A DNA stretch of 64,000 nucleotides from Eledone cirrhosa (taxonomy: Eukaryota; Mollusca; Cephalopoda; Octopoda; Eledonidae): contig OZ024744.1 in NCBI GenBank assembly GCA_964016885.1, positions 65,428,547 to 65,492,546 on the forward strand, given 5' to 3'. A program made the translations under genes and the position numbers. Under the pieces are notes generated by a model. The model worked only from the letters and a program-made list of their open reading frames with translations, searched no databases and was not told the DNA's origin. Each line of letters begins with the position of its first letter. Positions within the stretch are counted from its first letter, which is position 1. This document shows positions 9,745-23,300 of this stretch, piece after piece.

Positions 9745-10305
9745 GGTTACTAAATGTGAAGAATGTGTTGGAAGAAGAGATACTGCCTCCAGTAGCCCCA
9801 GAGGGGTCAGCTATTGAGACTGAAAGTTATATGATTAAAGAGACCAGTAAGGATATGAAGAGAGGAAAAACCATTGGGCTGTCTGTGAGCTAGTCACTCA
9901 CATAGTCAACCAGGTAATACAAGACAGAGTAATACCCAATGATGTAGCAACATCATTATTATTAAGAAGGTACCTTAGAAGTAGTTGATATCTTTTGTTA
10001 TCTAGGTGAGCAAGTTAGCAGTAGAAAAGGTTGGTTTGAAAAGGTGAACCAAGTTCAGGGAGTATCTCTGCTGACAACAAAAGGATTCTCTCTTCGAGTG
10101 AAAGCTAGATCATATGATACCTGCATACACAGTGCAATGCTGCATGGTAGTAAGACATGGGCACTAAATGAAAATAATTTGCGAAAGCTAGGATGTGTCA
10201 TGTCAATATGCATGAACAATGAAGCAAAGATGAGTTGAAAGAAAAACTAGGTATAAGAGGAATCATATATAGTGTAAAGGATAGAAGACCACTTTGGCAA
10301 GGAAT
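9745..10305 (+). pseudogene. RTE-like LINE remnant, internally deleted
   Basis: It begins VLEEEILPPVAPEGS and SKDMKRGKTIG, the region just before the reverse transcriptase core (compare 63400-63490), then jumps near 9970 to VVDIFCYLGEQVSSRK and GFSLRVKARSYDTCIHSAM of the C-terminus. The catalytic core is deleted and stops are present. Confidence 0.78.
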
Positions 10306-11130
10306 ATCAAGTATGTGTCATAATTTATATTAATATCAATGTGAACAAATACAAAATGAAGTTAGTAGTATAAAAATGATTTGTCTAAATGAATAAAGCT
10401 TTGAGAACAAACTCAACAAATTAATTTCAAACCTACAGGATGATTTTAAGAGTCATACCTAATAAAATATAGGATGACTTCAAAAGTCATTATCCTACTT
10501 AGGTTATAAATTGTGACCTATAAATATTTCAAAGGGTTGAAATAATAATAAAAATTATGTAACAAAAATAATATGTAACAAATATTAAAAATGTATAAAT
10601 TTTTTTTTTTTTGTTGCTCATGTGTGTTGAAGGATAATCGTTTCTGATGTGATTCATAGCATCTGATTGTCCTAAAAGATCAAGTTAAGAATAAAATAAA
10701 TGTAAATCAATATGCTACATAATAAAAATAAAATATTTGTCAATTTATTTTTTTTTAAATTGATTGTTTTATATTTATCTGTCTTGAACTGTTCTAGATG
10801 ATCCATAAATGGTTCATAACTAACCTAAACCACTTGCTTAGCCATTTTAGAGGCAAATTATCTTTAGAAATATGTTGCTAAATATCTATTCAAAACCCAC
10901 AATATGCTTGATTAAAAATTCCCATCAACATTTCATTGTGTTCTTAGCAAGATGGCGAGTTCAGTTTGCCTAAATCAACTAAAAAAAAAAATTTTTTTTA
11001 AAGACATCACATTTCACTGCACAACTAATTCTTTAATTTATCCATGCTAGAATGACAAAAAAGGAAGAAAAAAAGTCCCAAAACAGACAAATTTTATAAT
11101 AATTTTAAATACACCAATTATTCTTACAAT
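10306..11130. other. AT-rich intron without recognised feature
   Basis: Poly-T and poly-A runs at 10600 and 10750 and 10981-11000. An echo of 14 bp (AGGATGACTTCAAAAGTCAT against AGGATGATTTTAAGAGTCAT, 10438 and 10472) is the only structure noted. Confidence 0.45.
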
Positions 11131-11134
11131 ATAT

Positions 11135-11350
11135 AGTGGTTGTGTAGGTGTCACATCAAAAAGCTCCCAGCACCACACTGTAAATGTGGTTGGCGTTAGG
11201 AAGGGAATCCAGCTGTAGAAATCTAGCAGAAACAGTTTTGTGTGAGCAAGACATGGTCACCTCACCCAACGTGCCTTGCCTGAAATGGGACAACCTGTCT
11301 AACCCATGCTAGCATGGAAAGTAGACATTAAACAATGATGATGATTATAT
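11135..11350 (+). mobile_element. RTE-like LINE/SINE tail
   Basis: GTGTAGGTGTCACATCAAAA, CACACTGTAAATGTGGTTGG, GCTAGCATGGAAAGTAG, ending in ATGATGATGATTATA. It has one and a half internal units and no coding part. Confidence 0.82.
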
Positions 11351-11849
11351 ATTGTAAAAATTACAAGCTAATTTCAAAATTAGCTAGTCCACCTTGAAGT
11401 TGAATGTCATTTTAACGATACTTATTTGTCACCAATTTTCTTTTATATTTGACACATACACTGACAAATCACACTCATACACAATGTTTATACAGCCAGA
11501 CACAGACACCATCACAAACTGTTTGGACCTTCCCACCTATATATACCATGATACACACAAAGAATTGATAACAACACATTCACATGTCCCCTTTATTCTA
11601 TTTTTTTTATTTTTTTAAATCTTTCTACTTATAATCCCCCGACATGTTGAACAAACAGGTGACGATTGGTCACCGGCACAGCATTTGTCTCACAGTGACA
11701 GAAATTGCATTTCCATAAATGAACATTTTCAAGCCCTACCAACTTAGTATAACAGCATCTCGCTGTATATAGACATGTTGCTTATGTCCTTGGCTGCATA
11801 TACATACATGATTGAGTCAGTCATGAGTTATTGCTGTTTATGTGTAGAT

Positions 11850-12128
11850 GTGTTTCTAACCTCTGATGTTTGCGATGCAGGAAAATATCAAACAACACTA
11901 CATGATCAAATTTTGTGTGAAATTCAACAAATCTAACACAGAAACATATAGCTCAAGCTTATGGGGATGTCACTATCAAGAAGTAAGGTTTTCAAAGATT
12001 TCAAAGAGGACCAAGAAAATGTTGAAAATGAACCTCATTCTTGAAGGCCAATACATCAACCAATGAATCAAACAAGGAAGTGGTGCAAGTGGTGATGGCG
12101 AAAGATCACCAATTAAGTGTTAGGATGA
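11850..12128 (+). pseudogene. mariner transposase fossil, N-terminal part
   Basis: The frame gives HYMIKFCVKFNKSNTETYSS (helix-turn-helix region of mariner, with KFCVKL-KSATET in relatives), then, after a frameshift, FKDFKEDQENVENEPHS and QVVMAKDHQLSVRM. The normal continuation (second helix-turn-helix and the WVPRLL region) is absent. A LINE tail separates it from the C-terminal part. Confidence 0.8.
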
Positions 12129-12562
12129 TTCATCATCACTGTTTTACATCCATTCTTCCATGCTAGCATGGGTTAAACGAGTTGTCCTGTTGTGGACAAT
12201 GCCAAGTCAGGTGACCTTGTCTTGCTCATACAGAACTGATTTGGGCTTGATTTCTACAGTTGGATACCCTTCCTAACATCAACCCCATTTACAGTGAGTA
12301 CTGGGTGTTTTTTACCGTGGCGCCTACACGACCACTTTACAGTGGGAAGGGAGTGGGGCATACTGTCTATATGATTCAGCTTGTACCCATAGGAACTCGG
12401 GTCTTCTGTATTACTGCGTAATGCCAGAGGTCTCGGTCCTGTGTCATCGCCTTTGAGAGGTGCAATTGGGCAAGATCAGTTTTTATCACCTCATTCCAGG
12501 TCTTCTTGGGTCTCTCCACTTTTAGTGTTCTGCATCTTTTTATGGAGCTGTCATCCTTCATA
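12129..12562 (-). mobile_element. RTE-like LINE 3' end nested in mariner
   Basis: The minus-strand frame covers MMRMKDDSSIKRCRTLKVE, PKKTWNEVIKTDLAQLHLSK and ends near 12376, followed by the tail ending at 12129. Same family as the array inserts, but with KDDSSIKRC rather than KVDSCITKC. Confidence 0.85.
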
Positions 12563-13155
12563 CGCATCACAAAATTGAGCCAAATTTCTCAGATAAAGTA
12601 ATCATAGGAGATGAATCATGGGTGTTCAAGTAAGATTCATAAACAAAGGAGCAAAATGAGGAGTGGCACACAATTCTCATCCGAAGAAAGCACACATGAG
12701 CAAGTTCAGGGTGAAAATTATTTTCTCTGATAACCGTGGTATTGTTCACAAAGAATTTTTACTTCATTTAATTACACCTTCTACAAAGATGTCTTGGAAT
12801 GACTTCAAATATGGGTCCAGTAAATTTGAAAGGACATTGTAGGAGATTGGGTACTGCGCCATGATAACACACCTGCTCTCACAGAACTTTCAATCTGCCA
12901 AAGAAAAACAGTCCCACTCTGCCACATCCTCTATACAGCCCAGATCTAGCTCTGTGATTTCTAACTATTTTCTAAGTTGAAGTCAAAGTTGAAGGGTCAC
13001 CATTTTGGGACTGAAAAATGTACAAAAGGTTGTAACCGACAAGCTGACACTCACAGCAAATGACTTCCAGTACTGCTAAGATCAATGGAAAAAACATTGA
13101 AACAACTGTGTGACTTCCTAAGAGTTGTATTTTGAAGGAGATAATTTGTAATTTC
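12563..13155 (+). pseudogene. mariner transposase fossil, C-terminal part
   Basis: Broken frames include VIIGDESWVFK (first catalytic Asp region), PPLYSPDLALCDF-like text (PHPLYSPDLALCDF, second Asp pair), LFSKLKSKLKGHHFGTEK and VVF. At least three stops and one shift. The DESW and SPDL-CDF motifs identify the mariner family; inactive. Confidence 0.85.
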
Positions 13156-13254
13156 ATGTACATTTAGTATATATTTAAATTAAACATCAATAGCCTAACT
13201 CTTGGGACAACCCTCACACACACAATGTATACAATGTAAATCTTGGGTACACAA

Positions 13255-13955
13255 GAGATGTAGTAGGATAATGAGTAGACTAACAGGAAAGATCGCCAGT
13301 GATATAAACCTCTTCAAGTCACAGGAAGAGTCCGTAGAGGTGGTTGATAGCTTCTATCTAGCTAACTGAATTAGCAGCGGAGGAGGATGCTCAGAAAGCA
13401 TAATAACTAGAATAAGGATGGATGGAAGTTCAGAGAGCTACTCTCACTGATGACACCAAAAGGTTTCTCCCTACATATAAAAGGACGATATATGACACCT
13501 GTGTGCAAAGTGTGACGCTACATGAAAGTGAAACATGGGCTGTGACTGCAGAAGACATGCGTAAACTGGAGAGAAATGAAGCAGCCATGCTTCATTGGAT
13601 GTGCAATGTAAACGTGAGAGAAAGGCAGAGCTTGGATGAAGTGAGGGAGAAACTGGGTTTAAGAAGAATCTGATGTGGTGTGCAGCAGAGAAGACTGCAT
13701 TGGTATGGACATGTGATGCACATGGAAGATGACCGATGGGTGAAGAAGTACCAGTGGAAGGAAGTCGTAGTAGAAGCAAACCAAGAAAGACCTGAGCAGA
13801 GGTGGTGACAGCTGACCTCAAATCAGTGAGACTCACAGAAGAGATGAAGGAACACGACAAGTGGAGAGATGATGTGCTGGGAAAGACCCATCCAACCCAT
13901 GTAAATGTGGAAAAACGGGCATAAAAACAATCGTAATGATGATGATAATATAACA
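13255..13955 (+). pseudogene. RTE-like LINE 3' end, decayed
   Basis: It starts at the same block as the array inserts (CACAAGAGATGTAGTAGGAT) and reads SSGGGCSESIITRIR, RTIYDTCVQSVTLHESETWA, NVRERQSLDEVREKL and HWYGHVMHMEDD, ending ATGATGATGATAATA. It lies directly beside the 13982 exon and 150 bp from the satellite array. Confidence 0.85.
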
Positions 13956-13981
13956 TATAGAATACATAAAGACACACTTAC

Positions 13982-14034
13982 TTCAAACTGCATTGAGTAG
14001 AATATTTGTTGTTGACGTTCTTGAAAATTTGAAA
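13982..14034 (-). CDS. CDC42BP: MRCK-like kinase, short exon after the giant intron
   Basis: This is a micro-exon of 53 bp with acceptor TTTTTAG and donor GTAAGTG. Two bases (TT) complete the codon started at 49792, then it reads SNFQERQQQIFYSMQFE and ends in phase 0. The length (2 + 51) fits both neighbours exactly. Weak resemblance to the FQ-x-x-IF-x-x-x-F stretch that follows the coiled coil in MRCK supports it. It lies 70 bp from the start of the satellite array and about 27 bp from the end of a LINE tail (13955). Because it is short, another small exon hidden inside the array cannot be excluded. Confidence 0.75.
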
Positions 14035-17000
14035 CTAAAAATATAGAGAAAAAATACAAATTAATCTTTCAATTCAAGAAGGTATCTATGTAAACTTTTT
14101 TTATTGTATATGACTTGGTTTGCAAGGGAAGACCCATGGCCCTACATTCTTTTTAATTATTATATACGGCTTGGTTTGGAAGGGAAGACCAATGTCCATG
14201 GCCCTACATTCTTTTTTATTATTATATATGGATTGGTTTGGAAAGAAAGACCAATGTCCATGGCCCTACATTCTTTTGTATTATTATATGTGGATTGGTT
14301 TAGAAAGAAAGACTAATGTCCATGGCCCAACATTCTTTTATATTATTATATATGGATTGGTTTGGAAGGGAAGACCAATGTCCATGGTCCTACATTCTTT
14401 TATATTATTATATATGGATTGGTTTGGAAAGGAAGACCAATGTCCATGGCCCTACATTCTTTTATATTATTATATATGGATTGGTTTGGAAAGGAAGACC
14501 AATGTCCATGGCCCTACATTCTTTTTTATTATAATATATGCATTGGTTTGGTAGGGAAGACCAATGTCCATGGCCCAACATTCTTTTATATTATTATATA
14601 TGGATTGGTTTGGAAAGGAAGACCAATGTCCATGGTCCTACATTCTTTTATACTATTATATATGGATTGGTTTGGAAGGGAGAGCAATGTCCATGGCCCT
14701 ACATTCTTTTATATTATAATATATGGATTGGTTTGGAAAGGAAGACCAATGTCCATGGCCCTACATTCTTTTTTATTATTATATATGGATTGGTTTGGAA
14801 GGGAAGACCAATGTCCATGGCCCTACATTCTTTTATACTATTATATATGGATTGGTTTGGAAAGGAAGACCAATGTCCATGGCCCTACATTCTTTTATAC
14901 TATTATATATGGATTGGTTTGGAAAGGAAGACCAATGTCCATGGCCCTACATTCTTTTATACTATTATATATGGATTGGTTTGGAAAGGAAGACCAATGT
15001 CCATGGCCCTACATTCTTTTATACTATTATATATGGATTGGTTTGGAAGGGAAGACCAATGTCCATGGCCCTACATTCTTTTATATTATTATATATGGAT
15101 TGGTTTGGAAAGGAAGACCAATGTCCATGGCCCTACATTCTTTTATATTATTATATATGGATTGGTTTGGAAGGGAAGTCCAATGTCCATGGCCCTACAT
15201 TCTATTATATTATTATATATGGATTGGTTTGGAAAGGAAGACCAATGTCCATGGCCCTACATTCTTTTTTATTATAATATATGGATTGGTTTGGAAGGGA
15301 AGACCAATGTCCATGGCCCAACATTCTTTTGTATTATTATATATGGATTGGTTTGGAAAGAAAGACCAATGTCCATGGCCCTACATTCTTTTTTATTATA
15401 ATATATGGATTGGTCTGGTAGGGAAGACCAATGTCCATGGCCCAACATTCTTTTGTATTATTATATATGGATTGGTTTGGAAAGGAAAACCAATGTCCAT
15501 GGCCCTACATTCTTTTATATTATTATATATGGATTGGTTTGGAAAGGAAGACCAATGTCCATGGCCCTACATTATTTTATATTATTATATATGGATTGGT
15601 TTGGAAAGGAAGACCAATGTCCATGGCCCAACATTCTTTTATATTATTATATATGGATTGGTTTGGAAAGGAAGACCAATGTCCATGGCCCTACATTCTT
15701 TTATACTATTATATATGGATTGGTTTGGAAGGGAAGACAAATGTCCATGGCCCTACATTCTTTTATATTATTATATATGGATTGGTCTGGAAAGGAAGAC
15801 CAATGTCCATGGCCCTACATTCTTTTATATTATTATATATGGATTGGTTTGGAAGGGAGAGCAATGTCCATGGCCCTACATTCTTTTATACTATTATATA
15901 TGGATTGGTTTAGAAGGGAGAGCAATGTCCATGGCCCTACATTCTTTTATACTATTATATATGGATTGGTTTGGAAGGGAAGACCAATGTCCATGGCCCT
16001 ACATTCTTTTATATTATTATATATGGATTGGTTTGGAAAGGAAGACCAATGTCCATGGCCCTACATTCTTTTTTATTATAATATATGGATTGGTTTGGTA
16101 GGGAAGACCAATGTCCATGGCCCAACATTCTTTTGTATTATTATATATGGATTGGTTTGGAAGGGAGAGCAATGTCCATGGCCCTACATTCTTTTATACT
16201 ATTATATATATGGATTGGTTTGGAAGGGAAGACCAATGTCCATGGCCCAACTTTCTTTTATATTATTATATATGGATTGGTCTGGAAAGAAAGACCAATG
16301 TCCATGGCCCAACATTCTTTTATATTATTATATATGGATTGGTTTGGAAAGAAGACCAATGTCCATGGCCCTACATTCTTTTATATTATTATATATGGAT
16401 TGGTTTGGAAGGGAAGACCAATGTCCATGGCCCTACATTCTTTTATATTATTATATATGGATTGGTTTGGAAAGGAAGACCAATGTCCATGGCCCTACAT
16501 TCTTTTATATTATTATATATGGATTGGTTTGGAAAGGAAGACCAATGTCCATGGCCCTACATTCTTTTTTATTATAATATATGGATTGGTTTGGTAGGGA
16601 AGACCAATGTCCATGGCCCAACATTCTTTTATATTATTATATATGGATTGGTTTGGAAAGGAAGACCAATGTCCATGGCCCTACATTCTTTTATACTATT
16701 ATATATGGATTGGTTTGGAAGGGAAGACCAATGTCCATGGCCCTACATTCTTTTATACTATTATATATGGATTGGTTTGGAAAGGAAGACCAATGTCCAT
16801 GGCCCTACATTCTTTTATACTATTATATATGGATTGGTTTGGAAAGGAAGACCAATGTCCATGGCCCTACATTCTTTTATACTATTATATATGGATTGGT
16901 TTGGAAGGGAAGACCAATGTCCATGGCCCTACATTCTTTTATACTATTATATATGGATTGGTTTGGAAGGGAAGACCAATGTCCATGGCCCTACATTCTT

Positions 17001-19246
17001 TTATACTATTATATATGGATTGGTTTGGAAAGGAAGACCAATGTCCATGGCCCTACATTCTTTTATACTATTATATATGGATTGGTTTGGAAGGGAAGAC
17101 CAATGTCCATGGCCCTACATTCTTTTATATTATTATATATGGATTGGTTTGGAAGGGAAGGCCAATGTCCATGGCCCTACATTCTATTATATTATTATAT
17201 ATGGATTGGTTTGGAAAAGAAGACCAATGTCCATGGCCCTACATTCTTTTTTATTATAATATATGGATTGGTTTGGAAGGGAAGACCAATGTCCATGGCC
17301 CTACATTCTTTTATATTATTATATATGGATTGGTTTGGAAAGGAAGACCAATGTCCATGGCCCTACATTCTTTTATATTATTATATATTGATTGGTTTGG
17401 AAAGGAAGACCAATGTCCATGGCCCTACATTCTTTTATATTATTATATATGGATTGGTTTGGAAAGGAAGACCAATGTCCATGGCCCAACGTTCTTTTGT
17501 ATTATTATATGTGGATTGGTTTAGAAAGAAAGACTAATGTCCATGGCCCAACATTCTTTTATATTATTATATATGGATTGGTTTGGAAAAGAAGACCAAT
17601 GTCCATGGCCCTACATTCTTTTTTATTATAATATATGGATTGGTTTGGAAGGGAAGACCAATGTCCATGGCCCTACATTCTTTTATATTATTATATATGG
17701 ATTGGTTTGGAAAGGAAGACCAATGTCCATGGCCCTACATTCTTTTATATTATTATATATTGATTGGTTTGGAAAGGAAGACCAATGTCCATGGCCCAAC
17801 GTTCTTTTGTATTATTATATGTGGATTGGTTTAGAAAGGAAGACCAATGTCCATGGTCCTACATTCTTTTATACTATTATATATGGATTGGTTTGGAAGG
17901 GAGAGCAATGTCCATGGCCCTACATTCTTTTATACTATAATATATGGATTGGTTTGGAAAGGAAGACCAATGTCCATGGCCCTACATTCTTTTTTATTAT
18001 TATATATGGATTGGTTTGGAAGGGAAGACCAATGTCCATGGCCCTACATTCTTTTATATTATTATATATGGATTGGTTTGGAAAGGAAGACCAATGTCCA
18101 TGGCCCTACATTCTTTTATACTATTATATATGGATTGGTTTGGAAAGGAAGACCAATGTCCATGGCCCTACATTCTTTTATACTATTATATATGGATTGG
18201 TTTGGAAGGGAAGACCAATGTCCATGGCCCTACATTCTTTTATACTATTATATATGGATTGGTTTGGAAAGGAAGACCAATGTCCATGGCCCTACATTCT
18301 TTTATACTATTATATATGGATTGGTTTGGAAAGGAAGACCAATGTCCATGGCCCTACATTCTTTTATACTATTATATATGGATTGGTTTGGAAAGGAAGA
18401 CCAATGTCCATGGCCCTACATTCTTTTATACTATTATATATGGATTGGTTTGGAAAGGAAGACCAATGTCCATGGCCCTACATTCTTTTATACTATTATA
18501 TATGGATTGGTTTGGAAAGGAAGACCAATGTCCATGGCCCTACATTCTTTTATACTATTATATATGGATTGGTTTGGAAAGGAAGACCAATGTCCATGGC
18601 CCTACATTCTTTTATACTATTATATATGGATTGGTTTGGAAGGGAAGACCAATGTCCATGGCCCTACATTCTTTTATATTATTATATATGGATTGGTTTG
18701 GAAAGGAAGACCAATGTCCATGGCCCTACATTCTTTTATATTATTATATATGGATTGGTTTGGAAGGGAAGTCCAATGTCCATGGCCCTACATTCTATTA
18801 TATTATTATATATGGATTGGTTTGGAAAGGAAGACCAATGTCCATGGCCCTACATTCTTTTTTATTATAATATATGGATTGGTTTGGTAGGGAAGACCAA
18901 TGTCCATGGCCCAACATTCTTTTGTATTATTATATATGGATTGGTTTGGAAAGAAAGACCAATGTCCATGGCCCTACATTCTTTTTTATTATAATATATG
19001 GATTGGTCTGGTAGGGAAGACCAATGTCCATGGCCCAACATTCTTTTGTATTATTATATATGGATTGGTTTGGAAAGGAAGACCAATGTCCATGGCCCTA
19101 CATTCTTTTTTATTATAATATATGGATTGGTCTGGTAGGAAAGACCAATGTCCATGGCCCAACATTCTTTTGTATTATTATATATGGATTGGTTTGGAAA
19201 GGAAAACCAATGTCCATGGCCCTACATTCTTTTATATTATTATATA

Positions 19247-20300
19247 AAAGATGTAGTGGGATCACAGGTAAGCTAACTAAGAACATAGATTTTACATGTG
19301 GCCGGTGCTCTGGTGCAATAAGTAGCAGCAAGTGCCCCAAAACTACTAGCTCTTTCAATTGCGCAGAGGGTTCTATAGAAATAGTGGACAGCTTCCGTTA
19401 CCTGGGCGATAAAATCAGCAGTGGGAGAGGGTGCTCTGAAAGTACTGTAGCTAGAGTCAGAACTGGTTGGAAAAAGTTCACTATTAGCTGCTAAAGGGTC
19501 TCACTAAAAATGAAAGGCAGGTTGTACGATGCCTGCATACGAACAGCAATGCTGTATGGCAGTGAGACCTGGGCATTGTGTGCAGAGGATATACGCAGAC
19601 TAGAGAGGAACGAAGCTTGCATGCTCCGCTGGATGTGTAACAGTAATATACGTGAACGGCAAAGCATAAACGAACTAAGGAAAAAATTAGAGATAAGAGG
19701 GATCAGATGTTTACTCGAGAGAAGGCTACGTTGGTATGGACACGTGATGCGCATGAAAGTCGATAGCTGTATAACAAAGTGCAGGGCAATAAAGATAGAC
19801 GGTAGCCACGGAATAGGCAGACCTAGAAAAACCTGGGACGAGCTGATAAACTCCGACCTCACACACTTACACCTCTCCAAGACAATGTCACTGGACCGAG
19901 ACCTTTGGCGGTACTCAGTAACAGAGAAGACCCGCCTTGCCAGTAGGCATCTCTAACAAAATACACCCCGTCCCGCCACCTCCCCCACCCATCCACACCA
20001 CCCGTCCTATGTAAAGTTATGTTGGTGCCGCGCCATCCAGGCCGAAACAAATGAGATCGTGTAGGTGCCACGACAAAAAAACACACAGTCCACGCTGTAA
20101 TGTGGCCGTGTAGGCAACACGGTAAAAACCTCCCAGACCCACACTGTAAATGTGGTTGGTGTTAGGAAGGGCATCCAACTGTAGAAAACCTGCCAGACAG
20201 TCCTATACGAGCAAGACAATCACTCTTGCCTCAAGTGGGACTACCCCCGTCCAAACCCATGCAAGCGTGGAACACGGACGTTAAACGTTGATGATGATGA
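19247..20300 (+). mobile_element. LINE 3' end inside the array, insert copy 1 (diverged)
   Basis: This is the 5'-truncated tail of an RTE-like LINE: a C-terminal region coding (in pieces) for KRCSGITGKLTKNIDFTC, GSIEIVDSFRYLG, YDACIRTAMLYGSETWAL and GRPRKTWDELINS, then a 3' UTR ending GATGATGATGA at 20300. Compared with the other six copies it lacks 14 bp near 19476, 1 bp near 19499 and 3 bp near 19710, which break the frame. It also differs at several substitutions (KCPKT instead of KCPQT, SGRGC instead of SGGGC, MLYGS instead of MLHGS). Confidence 0.93.
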
Positions 20301-23300
20301 TATGGATTGGTTTGGAAAGGAAGACCAATGTCCATGGCCCTACATTATTTTATATTATTATATATGGATTGGTTTGGAAAGGAAGACCAATGTCCATGGC
20401 CCAACATTCTTTTATATTATTATATATGGATTGGTTTGGAAAGGAAGACCAATGTCCATGGCCCTACATTCTTTTATACTATTATATATGGATTGGTTTG
20501 GAAGGGAAGACAAATGTCCATGGCCCTACATTCTTTTATATTATTATATATGGATTGGTCTGGAAAGGAAGACCAATGTCCATGGCCCTACATTCTTTTA
20601 TATTATTATATATGGATTGGTTTGGAAGGGAGAGCAATGTCCATGGCCCTACATTCTTTTATACTATTATATATGGATTGGTTTAGAAGGGAGAGCAATG
20701 TCCATGGCCCTACATTCTTTTATACTATTATATATGGATTGGTTTGGAAGGGAAGACCAATGTCCATGGCCCTACATTCTTTTATATTATTATATATGGA
20801 TTGGTTTGGAAAGGAAGACCAATGTCCATGGCCCTACATTCTTTTTTATTATAATATATGGATTGGTTTGGTAGGGAAGACCAATGTCCATGGCCCAACA
20901 TTCTTTTGTATTATTATATATGGATTGGTTTGGAAGGGAGAGCAATGTCCATGGCCCTACATTCTTTTATACTATTATATATATGGATTGGTTTGGAAGG
21001 GAAGACCAATGTCCATGGCCCAACATTCTTTTATATTATTATATATGGATTGGTCTGGAAAGGAAGACCAATGTCCATGGCCCAACATTCTTTTTTATTA
21101 TAATATATGGATTGGTTTGGAAAGAAAGACCAATGTCCATGGCCCAACATTCTTTTATATTATTATATATGGATTGGTTTGGAAAGAAGACCAATGTCCA
21201 TGGCCCTACATTCTTTTATATTATTATATATGGATTGGTTTGGAAGGGAAGACCAATGTCCATGGCCCTACATTCTTTTATATTATTATATATGGATTGG
21301 TTTGGAAAGGAAGACCAATGTCCATGGCCCTACATTCTTTTATATTATTATATATGGATTGGTTTGGAAAGGAAGACCAATGTCCATGGCCCTACATTCT
21401 TTTTTATTATAATATATGGATTGGTTTGGTAGGGAAGACCAATGTCCATGGCCCAACATTCTTTTATATTATTATATATGGATTGGTTTGGAAAGGAAGA
21501 CCAATGTCCATGGTCCTACATTCTTTTATACTATTATATATGGATTGGTTTGGAAGGGAGAGCAATGTCCATGGCCCTACATTCTTTTATACTATTATAT
21601 ATGGATTGGTTTGGAAGGGAAGACCAATGTCCATGGCCCTACATTCTTTTATACTATTATATATGGATTGGTTTGGAAAGGAAGACCAATGTCCATGGCC
21701 CTACATTCTTTTATACTATTATATATGGATTGGTTTGGAAGGGAAGACCAATGTCCATGGCCCTACATTCTTTTTTATTATAATATATGGATTGGTCTGG
21801 TAGGGAAGACCAATGTCCATGGCCCAACATTCTTTTGTATTATTATATATGGATTGGTTTGGAAAGGAAAACCAATGTCCATGGCCCTACATTCTTTTAT
21901 ATTATTATATAAAAGATGTAGTGGGATCACAGGTAAGCTAACTAAGAACATAGATTTTACATGTGGCCGGTGCTCTGGTGCAATAAGTAGCAGCAAGTGC
22001 CCACAGACTACTAGCTCTTTCAATTGCGCAGAGGGTTCTATAGAAATAGTGGACAGCTTCCGTTACCTGGGCAATAAAATCAGCAGTGGGGGAGGGTGCT
22101 CTGAAAGTACTGTAGCTAGAGTCAGAACTGGTTGGAAAAAGTTCAGAGAGCTTATACCACTATTAGCTGCTAAAGGGTTCTCACTAAAAATGAAAGGCAG
22201 GTTGTACGATGCCTGCATACGAACAGCAATGCTGCATGGCAGTGAGACCTGGGCATTGTGTGCAGAGGATATACGCAGACTAGAGAGGAACGAAGCTTGC
22301 ATGCTCCGCTGGATGTGTAACAGTAATATACGTGAACGGCAAAGCATAAACGAACTAAGGAAAAAATTAGAGATAAGAGGGATCAGATGTTGTTTGCTCG
22401 AGAGAAGGCTACGTTGGTATGGACACGTGATGCGCATGAAAGTCGATAGCTGTATAACAAAGTGCAGGGCAATAAAGATAGACGGTAGCCACGGAATAGG
22501 CAGACCTAGAAAAACCTGGGACGAGCTGATAAACTCCGACCTCACACACTTACACCTCTCCAAGACAATGTCACTGGACCGAGACCTTTGGCGGTACTCA
22601 GTAACAGAGAAGACCCGCCTTGCCAGTAGGCATCTCTAACAAAATACACCCCGTCCCGCCACCTCCCCCACCCATCCACACCACCCGTCCTATGTAAAGT
22701 TATGTTGGTGCCGCGCCATCCAGGCCGAAACAAATGAGATCGTGTAGGTGTCACGACAAAAAAACACACAGTCCACGCTGTAATGTGGCCGTGTAGGCAA
22801 CACGGTAAAAACCTCCCAGACCCACACTGTAAATGTGGTTGGTGTTAGGAAGGGCATCCAACTGTAGAAAACCTGCCAGACAGTCCTATGCGAGCAAGAC
22901 AATCACTCTTGCCTCAAGTGGGACTACCCCCGTCCAAACCCATGCAAGCGTGGAACACGGACGTTAAACGTTGATGATGATGATATGGATTGGTTTGGAA
23001 AGGAAGACCAATGTCCATGGCCCTACATTATTTTATATTATTATATATGGATTGGTTTGGAAAGGAAGACCAATGTCCATGGCCCAACATTCTTTTATAT
23101 TATTATATATGGATTGGTTTGGAAAGGAAGACCAATGTCCATGGCCCTACATTCTTTTATACTATTATATATGGATTGGTTTGGAAGGGAAGACAAATGT
23201 CCATGGCCCTACATTCTTTTATATTATTATATATGGATTGGTCTGGAAAGGAAGACCAATGTCCATGGCCCTACATTCTTTTATATTATTATATATGGAT

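Noticed and set aside
22063..22563. Minus-strand 166-codon ORF in each LINE insert
   Set aside because: It is the antisense of the LINE C-terminal coding region (GSETWAL...GRPRKTW), with no family resemblance of its own.
22542..22902. Minus-strand 75- and 70-codon ORFs in the LINE 3' UTR
   Set aside because: They overlap the untranslated tail and its internal repeats; the same text appears wherever the tail occurs.
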